Source: DATLHO01 sp035539855 (GTDB taxonomy: Bacteria; Bacteroidota; Ignavibacteria; OLB7). Taken from it: a stretch of DNA of 64,000 nt. How positions within the stretch are numbered: the stretch's first letter is position 1; each line of letters opens with the position of its first letter. The notes under the pieces were generated by a model, which made no database searches, was not told the origin of the DNA, and saw only the letters and a list, made by a program, of their open reading frames with translations. A program made the position numbers and the translations under genes. The stretch spans positions 6,475-70,474 of the forward strand of contig DATLHO010000046.1 in NCBI GenBank assembly GCA_035539855.1. The letters run 5' to 3'. Positions 27,111-37,010 of this stretch are shown here, piece by piece.

Positions 27111-29822
27111 ATGCGTCACATCCTCCTGCTGATCGCCCTTCTGCTGCTTCCGCTCACCGCGTCGACGCAGCCGAGCTTCCTCGGAATCCATCCCTTTCCG
27201 AAGGCCGTCTTCGCCCGTGCGAGCTCCTTCCAGATCGCGAGCGGCACGGCGCTGGTCGTGCCCGACGCGCAGTCTCCCGAGGCCGCGCGCGCGGCGGCGC
27301 TGCTCGTGGCGCAGACGCGTGAGCTCTGCGGTGTCGACCTGGTGGTCACGCCCGAGTCGCAGCACGGCGGCGCTCCGGCCATCGTGATGGCGCAGCTCGG
27401 CGTCTCCGCGACGCTCGACGCGCGCATCCGCGCGGCGATGCCGCCGGGCGAGACGCTGCCGCCGGCCGGCGGGTACGTTCTCGACGTGAGCGATCGTGGG
27501 GTGCTCGTCGGCGCGACCGACATCGAGGGTTTGTTCAGCGCCGTCTCGACGCTGCGGGCCCTGACCGGTGGCACCGGCTCGGTGGCGGGCGCACACGTGT
27601 GGGACTGGCCCGACTATCCGGTGCGATGGGTGTTCAACATGCAGAACCTGCGCGGCGCCGACGCGATCGGCCGCCTGCGCTCGATTCTCGATACGATGTC
27701 GCGCTACAAGCTCAACGCGATCCAGCAGAACGACTTCAAGTACAGCGTCCTCTCGATGCAGCCGTCGTGGTACTTCGACAGCGTCCGCGCCTATCGCGGG
27801 CTGTCCGAGGCGCGCGGCATCGGCATCGTCCCCGGCGTGATGGGCATCGGCTACTCCGAGGGGCTTCTCTGGCACGACCCGAACCTCGCCGAGGGGATGC
27901 CCGCGACCGCGCGTTACGTCATCGAGGCCGACACCGCGCGCCTCGTGCCCGACGCGCGCGTGGCGCTGCCAAACGGAGGCTTCGAGAGCGTCGACGGCAA
28001 CGGACGGTTCACCGGCTGGAGCTACTACGACGAAAGCACGATCAGCGTCGACCGCTCAATCGTCCATTCGGGCTCGGCCAGCGCGCGCTGCTCGAACTTC
28101 AGCGGCGTCAACAGCCGCTTCATACGCGGCGTGGGGTGCAGGCCGAACAGCGCGTACGTACTGACCGCGTGGCTGCGCACCGAACAGCTCGCCGGCGGTG
28201 AGCTTCGCCTGCTCGCGATCGGCACCGATACCGCCGGCGGCTCGCGCGTGCTCGCGCACACGGCGTTCGGAATGTCGGGCACATCCAACGGATGGCGGCA
28301 GGTGCAGGTCGCGTTCAACACGCTCGAGTACCGACAGATGAATCTCTACGTCGGACTCTGGTCCGGCGGCACCGGCACGTTCTGGGTCGACGACTTCGAG
28401 ATCCGCGATCACGGGCTGGCCAACGTCCTGCGCCGCTCGGGCACGCCGCTGCATGTGCGCAGCGCGAGCGCGACGACCGAGTACCGTGAGGGCATCGACT
28501 TCGCGCCCGTCGTCGATCCGGCGATGACCAGCGGCATCTACCCGTGGCACCAGCCGCCGACGTTCCGGCGGCTCGCCGGCGGCGCGCTGCGCAACGGCGA
28601 CTCGATCGACATCTCGTTCTTCCATCCGGTGACCACCTACGGCAACGAGGATGGCATCGGACAGAACATGGTCTGCCTCTCGGCCGACACGCTCTACACG
28701 CTCATGCGCGATCAGGTCGAAACGCTCGACTCGCTCTACGAGCCCGCGGCCTGGCTCATGCAGCACGACGAAATCCGCGTGCTCAATCGCGACTCCGCCT
28801 GCCTCGCGCGCGCCATGACGCCGGCCGAGCTGCTCGCCGACAACGTGACGCGCTCGGCCGCGATCATCGAGTCGATCGATCCCGCGGCGCGCGTGTTCAC
28901 CTGGAGCGACATGTTCGACTCGCTGCACAACGCCGTCGACGATTACTTCCTGGTCAACGGCGATCTGCGCGGCATCTGGAGCCGGATCCCCTCGTCGATC
29001 ACGATCGGCAACTGGAACAGCGGTCGCATGCGCGGGTCGCTCGACTTCTTCTCGCGCCTCGGCTTCGAACAGATCGCCGCGCCGTACTACGACGAGCGCG
29101 GCACGCGCAACATCCGCGCGTGGCGGCTCGCGCTCGAGACGACGCCGGGCGCGACCGGCATGCTCTATACCACATGGGTCGGGGATTACTCCTTCCTGCG
29201 CCCGTTCGCGTACTACGCGTGGGGAGCCGGACCGAGCATGTCGCACACGCCGCTCGACACGATGGTGCTGCTGCGACCGGTGCTCGACTCGGTGCGCATC
29301 GAGGCCACCGTCCGAGCGGATCCCTACGACAACGCCGACGCCATCACGTCGGTCGTCGCGCACCTCGACTTCGGATCGACGACCGAGGACGTGACGCTGA
29401 CGCCGGGTCCGGGCGGAGTCCATACCGGCTGGTCGCGGGAGATCGCCCGCGATGGCTTTCGCTATTCGATCACGGCGCGCAACGCCCAGGGACTCGCGCG
29501 CACGACACCGACGTACGTGATCGCGCGCGCGACACCCACGGGCGCCGTCGACGAGGCCGCGACGCTCGCGCTCGCGCCGGTGGTTCGTCCGAACCCGCTG
29601 GCAGGGCGCGGCACGATCTCGTTCGTCGCGCCGGCGTCCGGCCGCTGGACGCTGACGATCGTCGACGCGCTCGGGCGCGTGGCGCGGACCGTCGAAGGGA
29701 CGGCGCAGGCGGCCGAGCACGTGTCGGTGCCGCTCGACGGCGCGACGCTGGCGCGCGGCGCCTACCGCTGCGAGCTCCGCGCCGGCGGGCTCCGCACGAT
29801 CATCGGATTCGTCGCGGGGTAA
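27111..29822 (+). CDS. Secreted GH20-like glycoside hydrolase with carbohydrate-binding insert and T9SS tail
   Basis: 903 residues from ATG 27111, which opens with a clear signal peptide (ILLLIALLLLPLTASTQ). Residues of about 30-165 match the zincin-like N-terminal domain of GH20 beta-hexosaminidases (GGYVLDVSDRGVLVGATDIE). A catalytic-barrel-like part follows (NMQNLRGADAIGRLRSILDT, then RYKLNAIQQNDFKY). A CenC-type carbohydrate-binding module of about 160 residues (from GGFESVDGNGRFTGW) interrupts the barrel. After it comes WLMQHDEIRVLNRD, whose Asp553-Glu554 could be the Asp-Glu catalytic pair. The C-terminus is a T9SS sorting domain (RPNPLAGRGTISFVAPASG). It probably acts outside the cell on amino-sugar glycans. 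The exact substrate is not certain because the GH20 motif diverges. Confidence 0.72.
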   Translation: MRHILLLIALLLLPLTASTQPSFLGIHPFPKAVFARASSFQIASGTALVVPDAQSPEAARAAALLVAQTRELCGVDLVVTPESQHGGAPAIVMAQLGVSATLDARIRAAMPPGETLPPAGGYVLDVSDRGVLVGATDIEGLFSAVSTLRALTGGTGSVAGAHVWDWPDYPVRWVFNMQNLRGADAIGRLRSILDTMSRYKLNAIQQNDFKYSVLSMQPSWYFDSVRAYRGLSEARGIGIVPGVMGIGYSEGLLWHDPNLAEGMPATARYVIEADTARLVPDARVALPNGGFESVDGNGRFTGWSYYDESTISVDRSIVHSGSASARCSNFSGVNSRFIRGVGCRPNSAYVLTAWLRTEQLAGGELRLLAIGTDTAGGSRVLAHTAFGMSGTSNGWRQVQVAFNTLEYRQMNLYVGLWSGGTGTFWVDDFEIRDHGLANVLRRSGTPLHVRSASATTEYREGIDFAPVVDPAMTSGIYPWHQPPTFRRLAGGALRNGDSIDISFFHPVTTYGNEDGIGQNMVCLSADTLYTLMRDQVETLDSLYEPAAWLMQHDEIRVLNRDSACLARAMTPAELLADNVTRSAAIIESIDPAARVFTWSDMFDSLHNAVDDYFLVNGDLRGIWSRIPSSITIGNWNSGRMRGSLDFFSRLGFEQIAAPYYDERGTRNIRAWRLALETTPGATGMLYTTWVGDYSFLRPFAYYAWGAGPSMSHTPLDTMVLLRPVLDSVRIEATVRADPYDNADAITSVVAHLDFGSTTEDVTLTPGPGGVHTGWSREIARDGFRYSITARNAQGLARTTPTYVIARATPTGAVDEAATLALAPVVRPNPLAGRGTISFVAPASGRWTLTIVDALGRVARTVEGTAQAAEHVSVPLDGATLARGAYRCELRAGGLRTIIGFVAG

Positions 29823-29867
29823 AGGGCTCGGAGGCGCTATCTTCGGGGGTTGAACCCAACGGACCTC

Positions 29868-31736
29868 ATGAGCAACACCTCCGTCGACCTCATCCCCCGC
29901 TCGGTGCTCTTCGGAAACCCCGAGCGCACGACGCCGCAGCTATCGCCGGACGGTACCCGGCTCGCCTTTCTCGCGCCGCTCGGCGACGTGATGAACGTGT
30001 GGGAGGGTGCGATCGACGGCGACTACCGGCCGATCACCCGCTCGACGCGTCGCGGCATTCCGGCTTTTCGCTGGGCGGCCAACGGCAGCCACATCCTCTA
30101 CATCCAGGACGTCGACGGCGACGAGAACTATCACATCTACGCCGTCGATGTCGCCACCGGCGAGTCGCGCGACCTGACGCCGTTCGCGAACATCGCGGCG
30201 CGTCTCGGCGGCCTCAGCAAGGCGCATCCCGACACGATCGTCGCGCAGATCAATCGCGACAGTCCGGTGCTGCACGACGCCTATCGCATCGACGTTCGCA
30301 CCGGCGAGCTCACGCTCGCCGCGAGGAACACCGGAGGCATCGTCGGTTTCACCGCCGATCGCGACCTGCGCGTCCGCGCGGCCATCCAGGTGCGCGCCGA
30401 CGGCGGCAACGATCTGCTGGTGCGCGACACCGAGGAGTCCGACTGGAGGACGCTGCTGACCTGGAGCGCCGACGACGCGCTCGGCAGCTCGCCGGTCGCC
30501 TTCAGCCACGACGGCGCGTCGATCCTGTTGATGGACTCGAGCGACGCCAACGCCGGACGGCTCGTGCGCATGGAGATCGCGACAGGACGGCGCACCGTCG
30601 TCGCCGAGGATCCCACCTACGACGTGAGCGACCTGGTCATCCACCCGGATACCTACGAGGTCCAGCTCGTCGCCTTTCACCGCGCGCGCGTCGACTGGCT
30701 CGTGCTCGACGAGTCCGTGGCCGCCGACGTCGAGGCGATCGGACGGCTGCATCACGGTGACTTCGACATCACGAGTCGCGACGACGCCGACCGTCGATGG
30801 CTCGTCGCCTTCAGCACCGACGACGGCCCGATGACCTACTGGCTCTACGAGCGCGACACGCGCACCGGTCGGCTGCTGATGGAAAGCCGGCCCGAGCTGC
30901 GCGGCTACCGGTTCGGCGCGATGGAGCCCTTCGAGATCACCTCGCGCGACGGCCTGCCGCTGCGCGGCTACCTCACGTTCCCTCCCGACGCAGAGCGCCG
31001 CGATCTCCCGCTCGTCCTCGTCGTGCACGGGGGGCCGTGGACGCGCGATGTCTGGCGGTTCCACCCGGAGGCGCAGTGGCTGGCCAACCGTGGCTACATC
31101 TGCATGCAGGTGAACTACCGGGGATCGACCGGGTACGGCAAGAGCTTCCTCAACGCCGGCGATCGCGAATGGGGCGGTCGGATGCACGACGATCTCGTCG
31201 ACGCCGTGGAGTGGGCGATCGCGCAGGGATGGGCAGATCGCGACCGCCTGGCGATCTACGGCGGATCGTACGGCGGCTACGCCGCGCTCATCGGAGCGAC
31301 GTTCACGCCGGAGCTCTTCCGCTGCGCCGTGGCGATCGTCGGACCGAGCAACCTCGTGACGTTCATCCGCACGATCCCTCCGTACTGGACGCCGATGATC
31401 GAGACGTTCAACCGCCGCGTCGGCAATCCCGATACCGAGGAGGAGTTCCTGATGTCGCGCTCGCCGATCGCGCGCGTCGACCGCATCCGCATCCCGATGC
31501 TCATCGCTCACGGAGCGAACGATCCGCGCGTCAAGCAGTCCGAGTCCGAACAGATCGTCGAGACGATGCGCGCCAAGGGAATCGATCACCAGTACCTCCT
31601 GTTCCCCGACGAGGGTCACGGCTTCGCCCGTCCCGAGAACCGCATGACGTTCTATGCGACGGCGGAGCGATTCCTCGCCGAGCACCTCGGCGGACGCTAC
31701 GAGAACGGAGCCGGAGAGCATGGATCGCCACGATAG
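29868..31736 (+). CDS. S9-family prolyl oligopeptidase-like serine peptidase
   Basis: 622 residues. An N-terminal beta-propeller (TolB-like repeats, e.g. LSPDGTRLAFLAP, then DGDENYHIYAVD) precedes an alpha/beta-hydrolase domain. The nucleophile is Ser467 in GGSYGGYAAL, with Asp552 in HGANDPRV and His584 in DEGHGF completing the triad. No signal peptide is visible, so it should be cytoplasmic. It would cleave short peptides, including those with dipeptide or acyl N-termini. ATG 29868 is used here. TTG 29850 in the same frame lies 5 bases after a TATCTTCG element (29838-29845), so a leaderless TTG start is possible. It is the first gene of a four-gene operon; the next gene starts 17 bases before its stop. 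Confidence 0.88.
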   Translation: MSNTSVDLIPRSVLFGNPERTTPQLSPDGTRLAFLAPLGDVMNVWEGAIDGDYRPITRSTRRGIPAFRWAANGSHILYIQDVDGDENYHIYAVDVATGESRDLTPFANIAARLGGLSKAHPDTIVAQINRDSPVLHDAYRIDVRTGELTLAARNTGGIVGFTADRDLRVRAAIQVRADGGNDLLVRDTEESDWRTLLTWSADDALGSSPVAFSHDGASILLMDSSDANAGRLVRMEIATGRRTVVAEDPTYDVSDLVIHPDTYEVQLVAFHRARVDWLVLDESVAADVEAIGRLHHGDFDITSRDDADRRWLVAFSTDDGPMTYWLYERDTRTGRLLMESRPELRGYRFGAMEPFEITSRDGLPLRGYLTFPPDAERRDLPLVLVVHGGPWTRDVWRFHPEAQWLANRGYICMQVNYRGSTGYGKSFLNAGDREWGGRMHDDLVDAVEWAIAQGWADRDRLAIYGGSYGGYAALIGATFTPELFRCAVAIVGPSNLVTFIRTIPPYWTPMIETFNRRVGNPDTEEEFLMSRSPIARVDRIRIPMLIAHGANDPRVKQSESEQIVETMRAKGIDHQYLLFPDEGHGFARPENRMTFYATAERFLAEHLGGRYENGAGEHGSPR

Positions 31737-33201
31737 CCGGCTGCAGCTTTCCACCGACGAGATGCGCGCGCTCGGCTACCGTGTCGTCGACATGGTAATC
31801 GAGCATCTGGAGACGCTCGGCGAGCGGCCCGTCTCCACCGTCGCGACGCGCGCCGAGCTCGACGCGACCATCGGCCGCGCGATCCCGAGCGCGCCGCGCG
31901 CGATCGCCGACGTGCTCGACGCCATCGAGCGCGACGTCATGGGGAACATCGCCCACGTCGACCACCCACGCTTCTTCGCCTACGTTCCGAGTCCCGGCAA
32001 CTTCGTCGGCGCGATGGCCGAGGCCCTCGTCGCCGGTTTCAACGTCTTCGCGGGCGCCTGGCCGGTGGCCTCCGGCCCATCGTACGTCGAGCTGGCGGTC
32101 ATCGACTGGCTCCGCGGCCTCTGCGGCCTGCCGACCGCCGCGGGCGGGGTGCTCGTCAGCGGAGGATCGACCGCGAACCTGACGGCGCTCATAGTCGCGC
32201 GCGATGGATTGAGCGAACATGAGCGCGAACGGGCGGTGATCTACTGCTCCGACCAGACGCACTCGTCGATCGCCCGCGCGCTCGACGTCATCGGACTGTC
32301 GGCGGAGCGCCGCCGCGTCGTGAGCAAGAGGCGCTTCGGCTCCGGTGCCGGCCCAGGCGCCGCCTCAGGCGCGGCTTCCGGCGACGGCGCGATCGACCTC
32401 GTCGAGCTCGCGCGTCTCATCGAGTCCGATCGCGCCGCGGGACTGCACCCGTGGTGGGTCGTCGCGAACGCCGGCTCGACGAGCATCGGCGCGTGCGACG
32501 ACCTGTCGGGCCTTCACGACATCTGTCACCGTGACGGCGTGGCGATGTGGATGCACGTCGACGCGGCCTACGGCGGCGGCGCGCTTCTGAGCGCGCGCGG
32601 ACGCGAGCGGCTCGCGGGCATCGAGCACGCCGACTCGGTCACGCTCGATCCGCACAAGTGGCTCTTTCAGCCATTCGACATCGGCTGCGTGCTCGTGCGC
32701 GACGCGGCGCTGCTGGAGCGAAGCTTCGAGAGCATCCCGGCGTACCTGCGCGACTCCTCGGGCACGGGCGAGGTCAACTTCCGCGATCGCGGCATCGAGC
32801 TGACGCGTCCGTTCAGGGCGCTGAAGCTGTGGATGACGCTGCAGATTTTTGGAACCGACGCGCTGTCCAGCGGCGTCGAGCGCGGGATGCACGCGGCGGC
32901 GCTCGCCGCCGACATCCTCGCGACGTCGCCGTGGTGGATCCTGGAGCCGACCGGCGGCGAATGGATCGGCATCGTCGTCTTCCGTCATGCGCAGCTCGCC
33001 GTGAGCTCCGGCTCGAGCGATGATTCGCACCGTCGGCTCGCCCGGCTACTGGTCGACGACGGCTACGCGATGCTCAGCACGACGGAGGTCGACGGCCGCG
33101 TCTGCCTGCGGCTGTGCACGATCAACGCGCGCACGAGCGACGACGACATCCGCAACACGATCACGCGGCTCGAGGAGCTGGCCGCGACGATCACTCCCTG
33201 A
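31720..33201 (+). CDS. PLP-dependent group II amino acid decarboxylase (aromatic amino acid decarboxylase type)
   Basis: 493 residues from ATG 31720, which has GGAGAG just upstream. It shows the group II decarboxylase landmarks: an N-terminal HPRFFAYVPSPGNF segment, VSGGSTANLTALIVAR for phosphate binding, and VDAAYGGGALL. The PLP-binding lysine lies in SVTLDPHKWLFQP (Lys313). In relatives these enzymes turn Trp, Tyr, Phe or related amino acids into amines; which one is used here cannot be read off. A short Gly/Ala linker (GAGPGAASGAASG) is inserted around residues 205-220. It overlaps the S9 peptidase gene by 17 bases and is followed after 6 bases by adenine deaminase, which suggests co-translation and a peptide or nitrogen catabolic context. 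Confidence 0.88.
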   Translation: MDRHDSRLQLSTDEMRALGYRVVDMVIEHLETLGERPVSTVATRAELDATIGRAIPSAPRAIADVLDAIERDVMGNIAHVDHPRFFAYVPSPGNFVGAMAEALVAGFNVFAGAWPVASGPSYVELAVIDWLRGLCGLPTAAGGVLVSGGSTANLTALIVARDGLSEHERERAVIYCSDQTHSSIARALDVIGLSAERRRVVSKRRFGSGAGPGAASGAASGDGAIDLVELARLIESDRAAGLHPWWVVANAGSTSIGACDDLSGLHDICHRDGVAMWMHVDAAYGGGALLSARGRERLAGIEHADSVTLDPHKWLFQPFDIGCVLVRDAALLERSFESIPAYLRDSSGTGEVNFRDRGIELTRPFRALKLWMTLQIFGTDALSSGVERGMHAAALAADILATSPWWILEPTGGEWIGIVVFRHAQLAVSSGSSDDSHRRLARLLVDDGYAMLSTTEVDGRVCLRLCTINARTSDDDIRNTITRLEELAATITP

Positions 33202-33207
33202 TCCACG

Positions 33208-34848
33208 ATGCAGATCTCAGCGAACATCGTCGACGTCGTCGCCGGCGAGATCTATCCCGGAACCGTGCGCGTCGACGGCGGCGTGATCACCGCGATCACG
33301 CGCGATGACGCGCGCTACGACACGTACCTGTTGCCGGGATTCGTCGACGCGCACGTGCACATCGAGAGCTCGATGCTCGTGCCGTCGGAGTTCGCTCGAA
33401 TGGCGGTGGTGCACGGGACGGTGGCGACGGTGAGCGATCCGCACGAGATCGGCAACGTGCTCGGCGTCGCCGGCGTCGAGTACATGATCGACAACGGCGC
33501 CCGCGTGCCGTTCAAGTTCGCGTTCGGGGCGCCGTCGTGCGTGCCGGCGACTGAGTTCGAGACCGCCGGCGACGAGATCGGCGTCGACGGCGTGCGCGCG
33601 CTGCTGGCGCGTCCGGAGATCCGCTACCTCAGCGAGATGATGAACTACCCCGGCGTCATCGGCGGCGATCCGATGGTGCTCGCGAAGATCCGCGCGGCCC
33701 ACGATGCCGGCAAGCCGGTCGACGGCCACGCTCCGGCGGTGCGCGGCGAAGCGCTGCGCGCCTACGCCGCGGCGGGCATCACCACCGACCACGAATCGTT
33801 CACGCTCGAGGAGGCGCGTGAGAAGGCGGAGCTCGGCATGAAGGTTCTGATCCGTGAAGGCTCGGCGGCGAAGAACTTCGACGCGCTCCTGCCGATGGTC
33901 TCGCAGCGACCGGAGCTCTGCATGTTCTGCAGCGACGACAAGCACCCGGACGATCTCGCCGAGGGGCACATCGACGCGCTCGTGCGCCGCGCGATCGCCG
34001 CGGGCGTCGAGCCGATGGTCGCGATCCGCTGCGCGACGCTCAATCCGGTGCGTCACTACGGCCTCGACGTCGGCCTGCTGCAGCCGGGCGATCCCGCCGA
34101 CTTCATCGAGGTCGACAGCCTCGAGCGCCTGGCGACGCTGCGCACGGTCATCGACGGCGTGGTCGTCGCCGAGCGCGGCCGCACGCTCATCGAGCGCGTC
34201 GACGTTCCGATCGTCAATCGATTCGCGGCGCACCCGAAGCGGACCGAGGACTTCCGCGTCGCCGGCTCCGGCGCCATGCGGGTGATCGAGGCGATCGACG
34301 GCCAGCTCGTCACGCGCGCGCTCGTGCTCCCGAGCGGCAACGACGCGGACGGCGCCGCGGCGATCGAGTCCGACGTCGACCGCGACGTCCTCAAGATCGT
34401 CGTCGTCAATCGCTACCGCGACGCCGCGCCCGCGGTCGCATTCATCCGGGGCTTCGGCCTGCGTCGCGGCGCGATCGCCTCGTCGGTCGCGCACGACTCG
34501 CACAACATCATCGCCGTCGGCATCGACGACGCGGACATCTGCCGCGCCGTCAACACCGTGATCCACAACGAGGGCGGACTCGCCATCGCCGACGGCGATG
34601 TCGTCGAGGCGCTCCCGCTGCCGGTCGCGGGACTGATGAGCGCCGACGACGGTCAGACCGTCGCCGCACGCTACTCGCAGCTCGACCGCCGCGCACACGA
34701 GCTCGGCTCGCCGCTGCGCGCTCCCTTCATGACCCTTTCGTTCATGGCGCTCCTGGTGATCCCGAGCCTCAAGCTCAGCGATCGCGGGCTCTTCGACGGA
34801 GAGCGTTTTGCCTTCGTCGACCTTCTGACCGGTCCTACCGAACAATGA
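33208..34848 (+). CDS. ade: Adenine deaminase
   Basis: 546 residues. It hydrolyses adenine to hypoxanthine and ammonia (EC 3.5.4.2) in purine salvage. The amidohydrolase metal site is visible as GFVDAHVHIESSM near residue 50. The family signatures SDPHEIGNVLGVAGVEYMI, GHAPAVRGEALRAYAAAGI and MFCSDDKHPDDL follow. The C-terminal domain carries RRGAIASSVAHDSHNIIAVG, typical of Ade and not of other amidohydrolases. Length fits the family. It starts 6 bases after the decarboxylase stop, and its own stop overlaps the next start (ATGA). Ammonia release fits with the nitrogen-related genes before it, but a common pathway is only an inference. Confidence 0.93.
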   Translation: MQISANIVDVVAGEIYPGTVRVDGGVITAITRDDARYDTYLLPGFVDAHVHIESSMLVPSEFARMAVVHGTVATVSDPHEIGNVLGVAGVEYMIDNGARVPFKFAFGAPSCVPATEFETAGDEIGVDGVRALLARPEIRYLSEMMNYPGVIGGDPMVLAKIRAAHDAGKPVDGHAPAVRGEALRAYAAAGITTDHESFTLEEAREKAELGMKVLIREGSAAKNFDALLPMVSQRPELCMFCSDDKHPDDLAEGHIDALVRRAIAAGVEPMVAIRCATLNPVRHYGLDVGLLQPGDPADFIEVDSLERLATLRTVIDGVVVAERGRTLIERVDVPIVNRFAAHPKRTEDFRVAGSGAMRVIEAIDGQLVTRALVLPSGNDADGAAAIESDVDRDVLKIVVVNRYRDAAPAVAFIRGFGLRRGAIASSVAHDSHNIIAVGIDDADICRAVNTVIHNEGGLAIADGDVVEALPLPVAGLMSADDGQTVAARYSQLDRRAHELGSPLRAPFMTLSFMALLVIPSLKLSDRGLFDGERFAFVDLLTGPTEQ

Positions 34849-35930
34849 AAGCTACCCTGCTGCTCGCCCTGGCGCTTCCGGCGCTTCTTTCCTGCTCCAC
34901 GACCAACACCGCCTATCGCCCCGCATGGGAGCGACGCACCGTCGACGCGAAGCTGCTGCGCGCCGGTGAGAGTCCGGTGCTGACGAATCTCCGGCAGCTC
35001 ACCTTCGGCGGGGAGAACGCCGAGGGCTATCTCGGATTCGACGAGCGTCACTTCGTCTTCCAGCGCACGCTTCCGGAGAAGGGCGACGAGTGCGATCAGA
35101 TCTATCGCTACGACATCGCGTCCGGCGAGACGCGACGGATCTCGAACGGCCGCGGGCGCACGACATGCGCGTACTTCCTTCCGGGCGATTCGCTGGTGCT
35201 CTACGCCTCGACACATCGCGCCTCGGCCGCCTGTCCGCCCGTGCCCGATCAGTCGAAGGGATACGTCTGGCCGATCTACGAGTCGTTCGACATCGTCGTC
35301 GCCGACACGAACGGCCGCGAGGTGCGCTGGCTCACCGACGGGCCGGGCTACGATGCCGAAGCGACCGTCTCGCCGACGGGCGATCGCATCGTCTTCACGT
35401 CCACGCGCAGCGGCGACCTCGAGCTGTACACGATGAACCTCGACGGCTCCGACGTGAAGCAACTGACGAACATGCCCGGCTACGATGGCGGCGCGTTCTT
35501 CTCGTGGGATGGAAAGAAGGTGGTCTTCCGCGCGAGCAGGCACAACGAGAAGGAGCTCGAGGCCTATCGCGGACTGCTCGCCGAGGGTCTCGTGCGGCCG
35601 TCGAGGATGGAGCTCTACGTCATCAACGCCGACGGGACCGGCATGCGCCAGATCACGAGCAACGGCGCGGCGAACTTTGCGCCCTTCTGGCATCCCGATG
35701 GGAAGCACATCATTTTCGCGAGCAACGTCAACGATCCGAAGGGACGCAACTTCGACCTCTACCTCATCCGCGAGGATGGCACGGGACTGAAGCAGTTGAC
35801 CTTCGAGGAGACGTTCGACGGCTTCCCCATGTTCACGCGCGACGGCAAAGGACTGATCTTCGCGTCGAACCGCTTCGGCTCGAAGCAGGGAGAGACGAAC
35901 CTCTTCCTGGCGGACTTCAAGCTCCCATAG
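34845..35930 (+). CDS. TolB-like WD40/PD40 propeller lipoprotein
   Basis: 361 residues with a lipoprotein signal (LLLALALPALLSC). PD40/TolB-type propeller repeats follow, such as EATVSPTGDRIVFTSTRSGD, LYTMNLDGSDVKQLT and HPDGKHIIFASNVNDPKGRN. It is probably anchored in the periplasm or on the surface and binds a protein or ligand. It is not the classical TolB of the Tol-Pal system: no pal or tolA neighbour is present, and it begins as a lipoprotein. It overlaps adenine deaminase by 4 bases and ends the operon at a strong bidirectional terminator. Confidence 0.8.
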   Translation: MKATLLLALALPALLSCSTTNTAYRPAWERRTVDAKLLRAGESPVLTNLRQLTFGGENAEGYLGFDERHFVFQRTLPEKGDECDQIYRYDIASGETRRISNGRGRTTCAYFLPGDSLVLYASTHRASAACPPVPDQSKGYVWPIYESFDIVVADTNGREVRWLTDGPGYDAEATVSPTGDRIVFTSTRSGDLELYTMNLDGSDVKQLTNMPGYDGGAFFSWDGKKVVFRASRHNEKELEAYRGLLAEGLVRPSRMELYVINADGTGMRQITSNGAANFAPFWHPDGKHIIFASNVNDPKGRNFDLYLIREDGTGLKQLTFEETFDGFPMFTRDGKGLIFASNRFGSKQGETNLFLADFKLP

Positions 35931-35953
35931 CCGGCGACGCGACGGTATTCAAT

Positions 35954-35988
35954 GCGAAGTGCTCCCGGAGGATCCGGGAGCACTTCGC
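35954..35988. terminator. Bidirectional terminator between convergent genes
   Basis: A perfect 15-bp inverted repeat (GCGAAGTGCTCCCGG / CCGGGAGCACTTCGC) with a 5-base loop. It lies between the plus-strand operon ending at 35930 and the minus-strand gene ending at 36026. No T-run is obvious, so it relies on the long stem. Confidence 0.75.
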
Positions 35989-36025
35989 GTCGCATCGACC
36001 ATGAACGTCAGAACAGTGACCAGCG

Positions 36026-36997
<972 letters not shown>

Positions 36998-37010
36998 AGA
37001 GGATTATTCG

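Noticed and set aside
29940..31754. 604-codon minus-strand frame opposite the S9 peptidase
   Set aside because: Same reason: high-GC third-position effect, low-complexity Arg/Asp/Val composition, no start signal.
33217..34845. Long minus-strand frame opposite adenine deaminase
   Set aside because: Antisense shadow with no family motifs; the plus strand has all adenine deaminase signatures.
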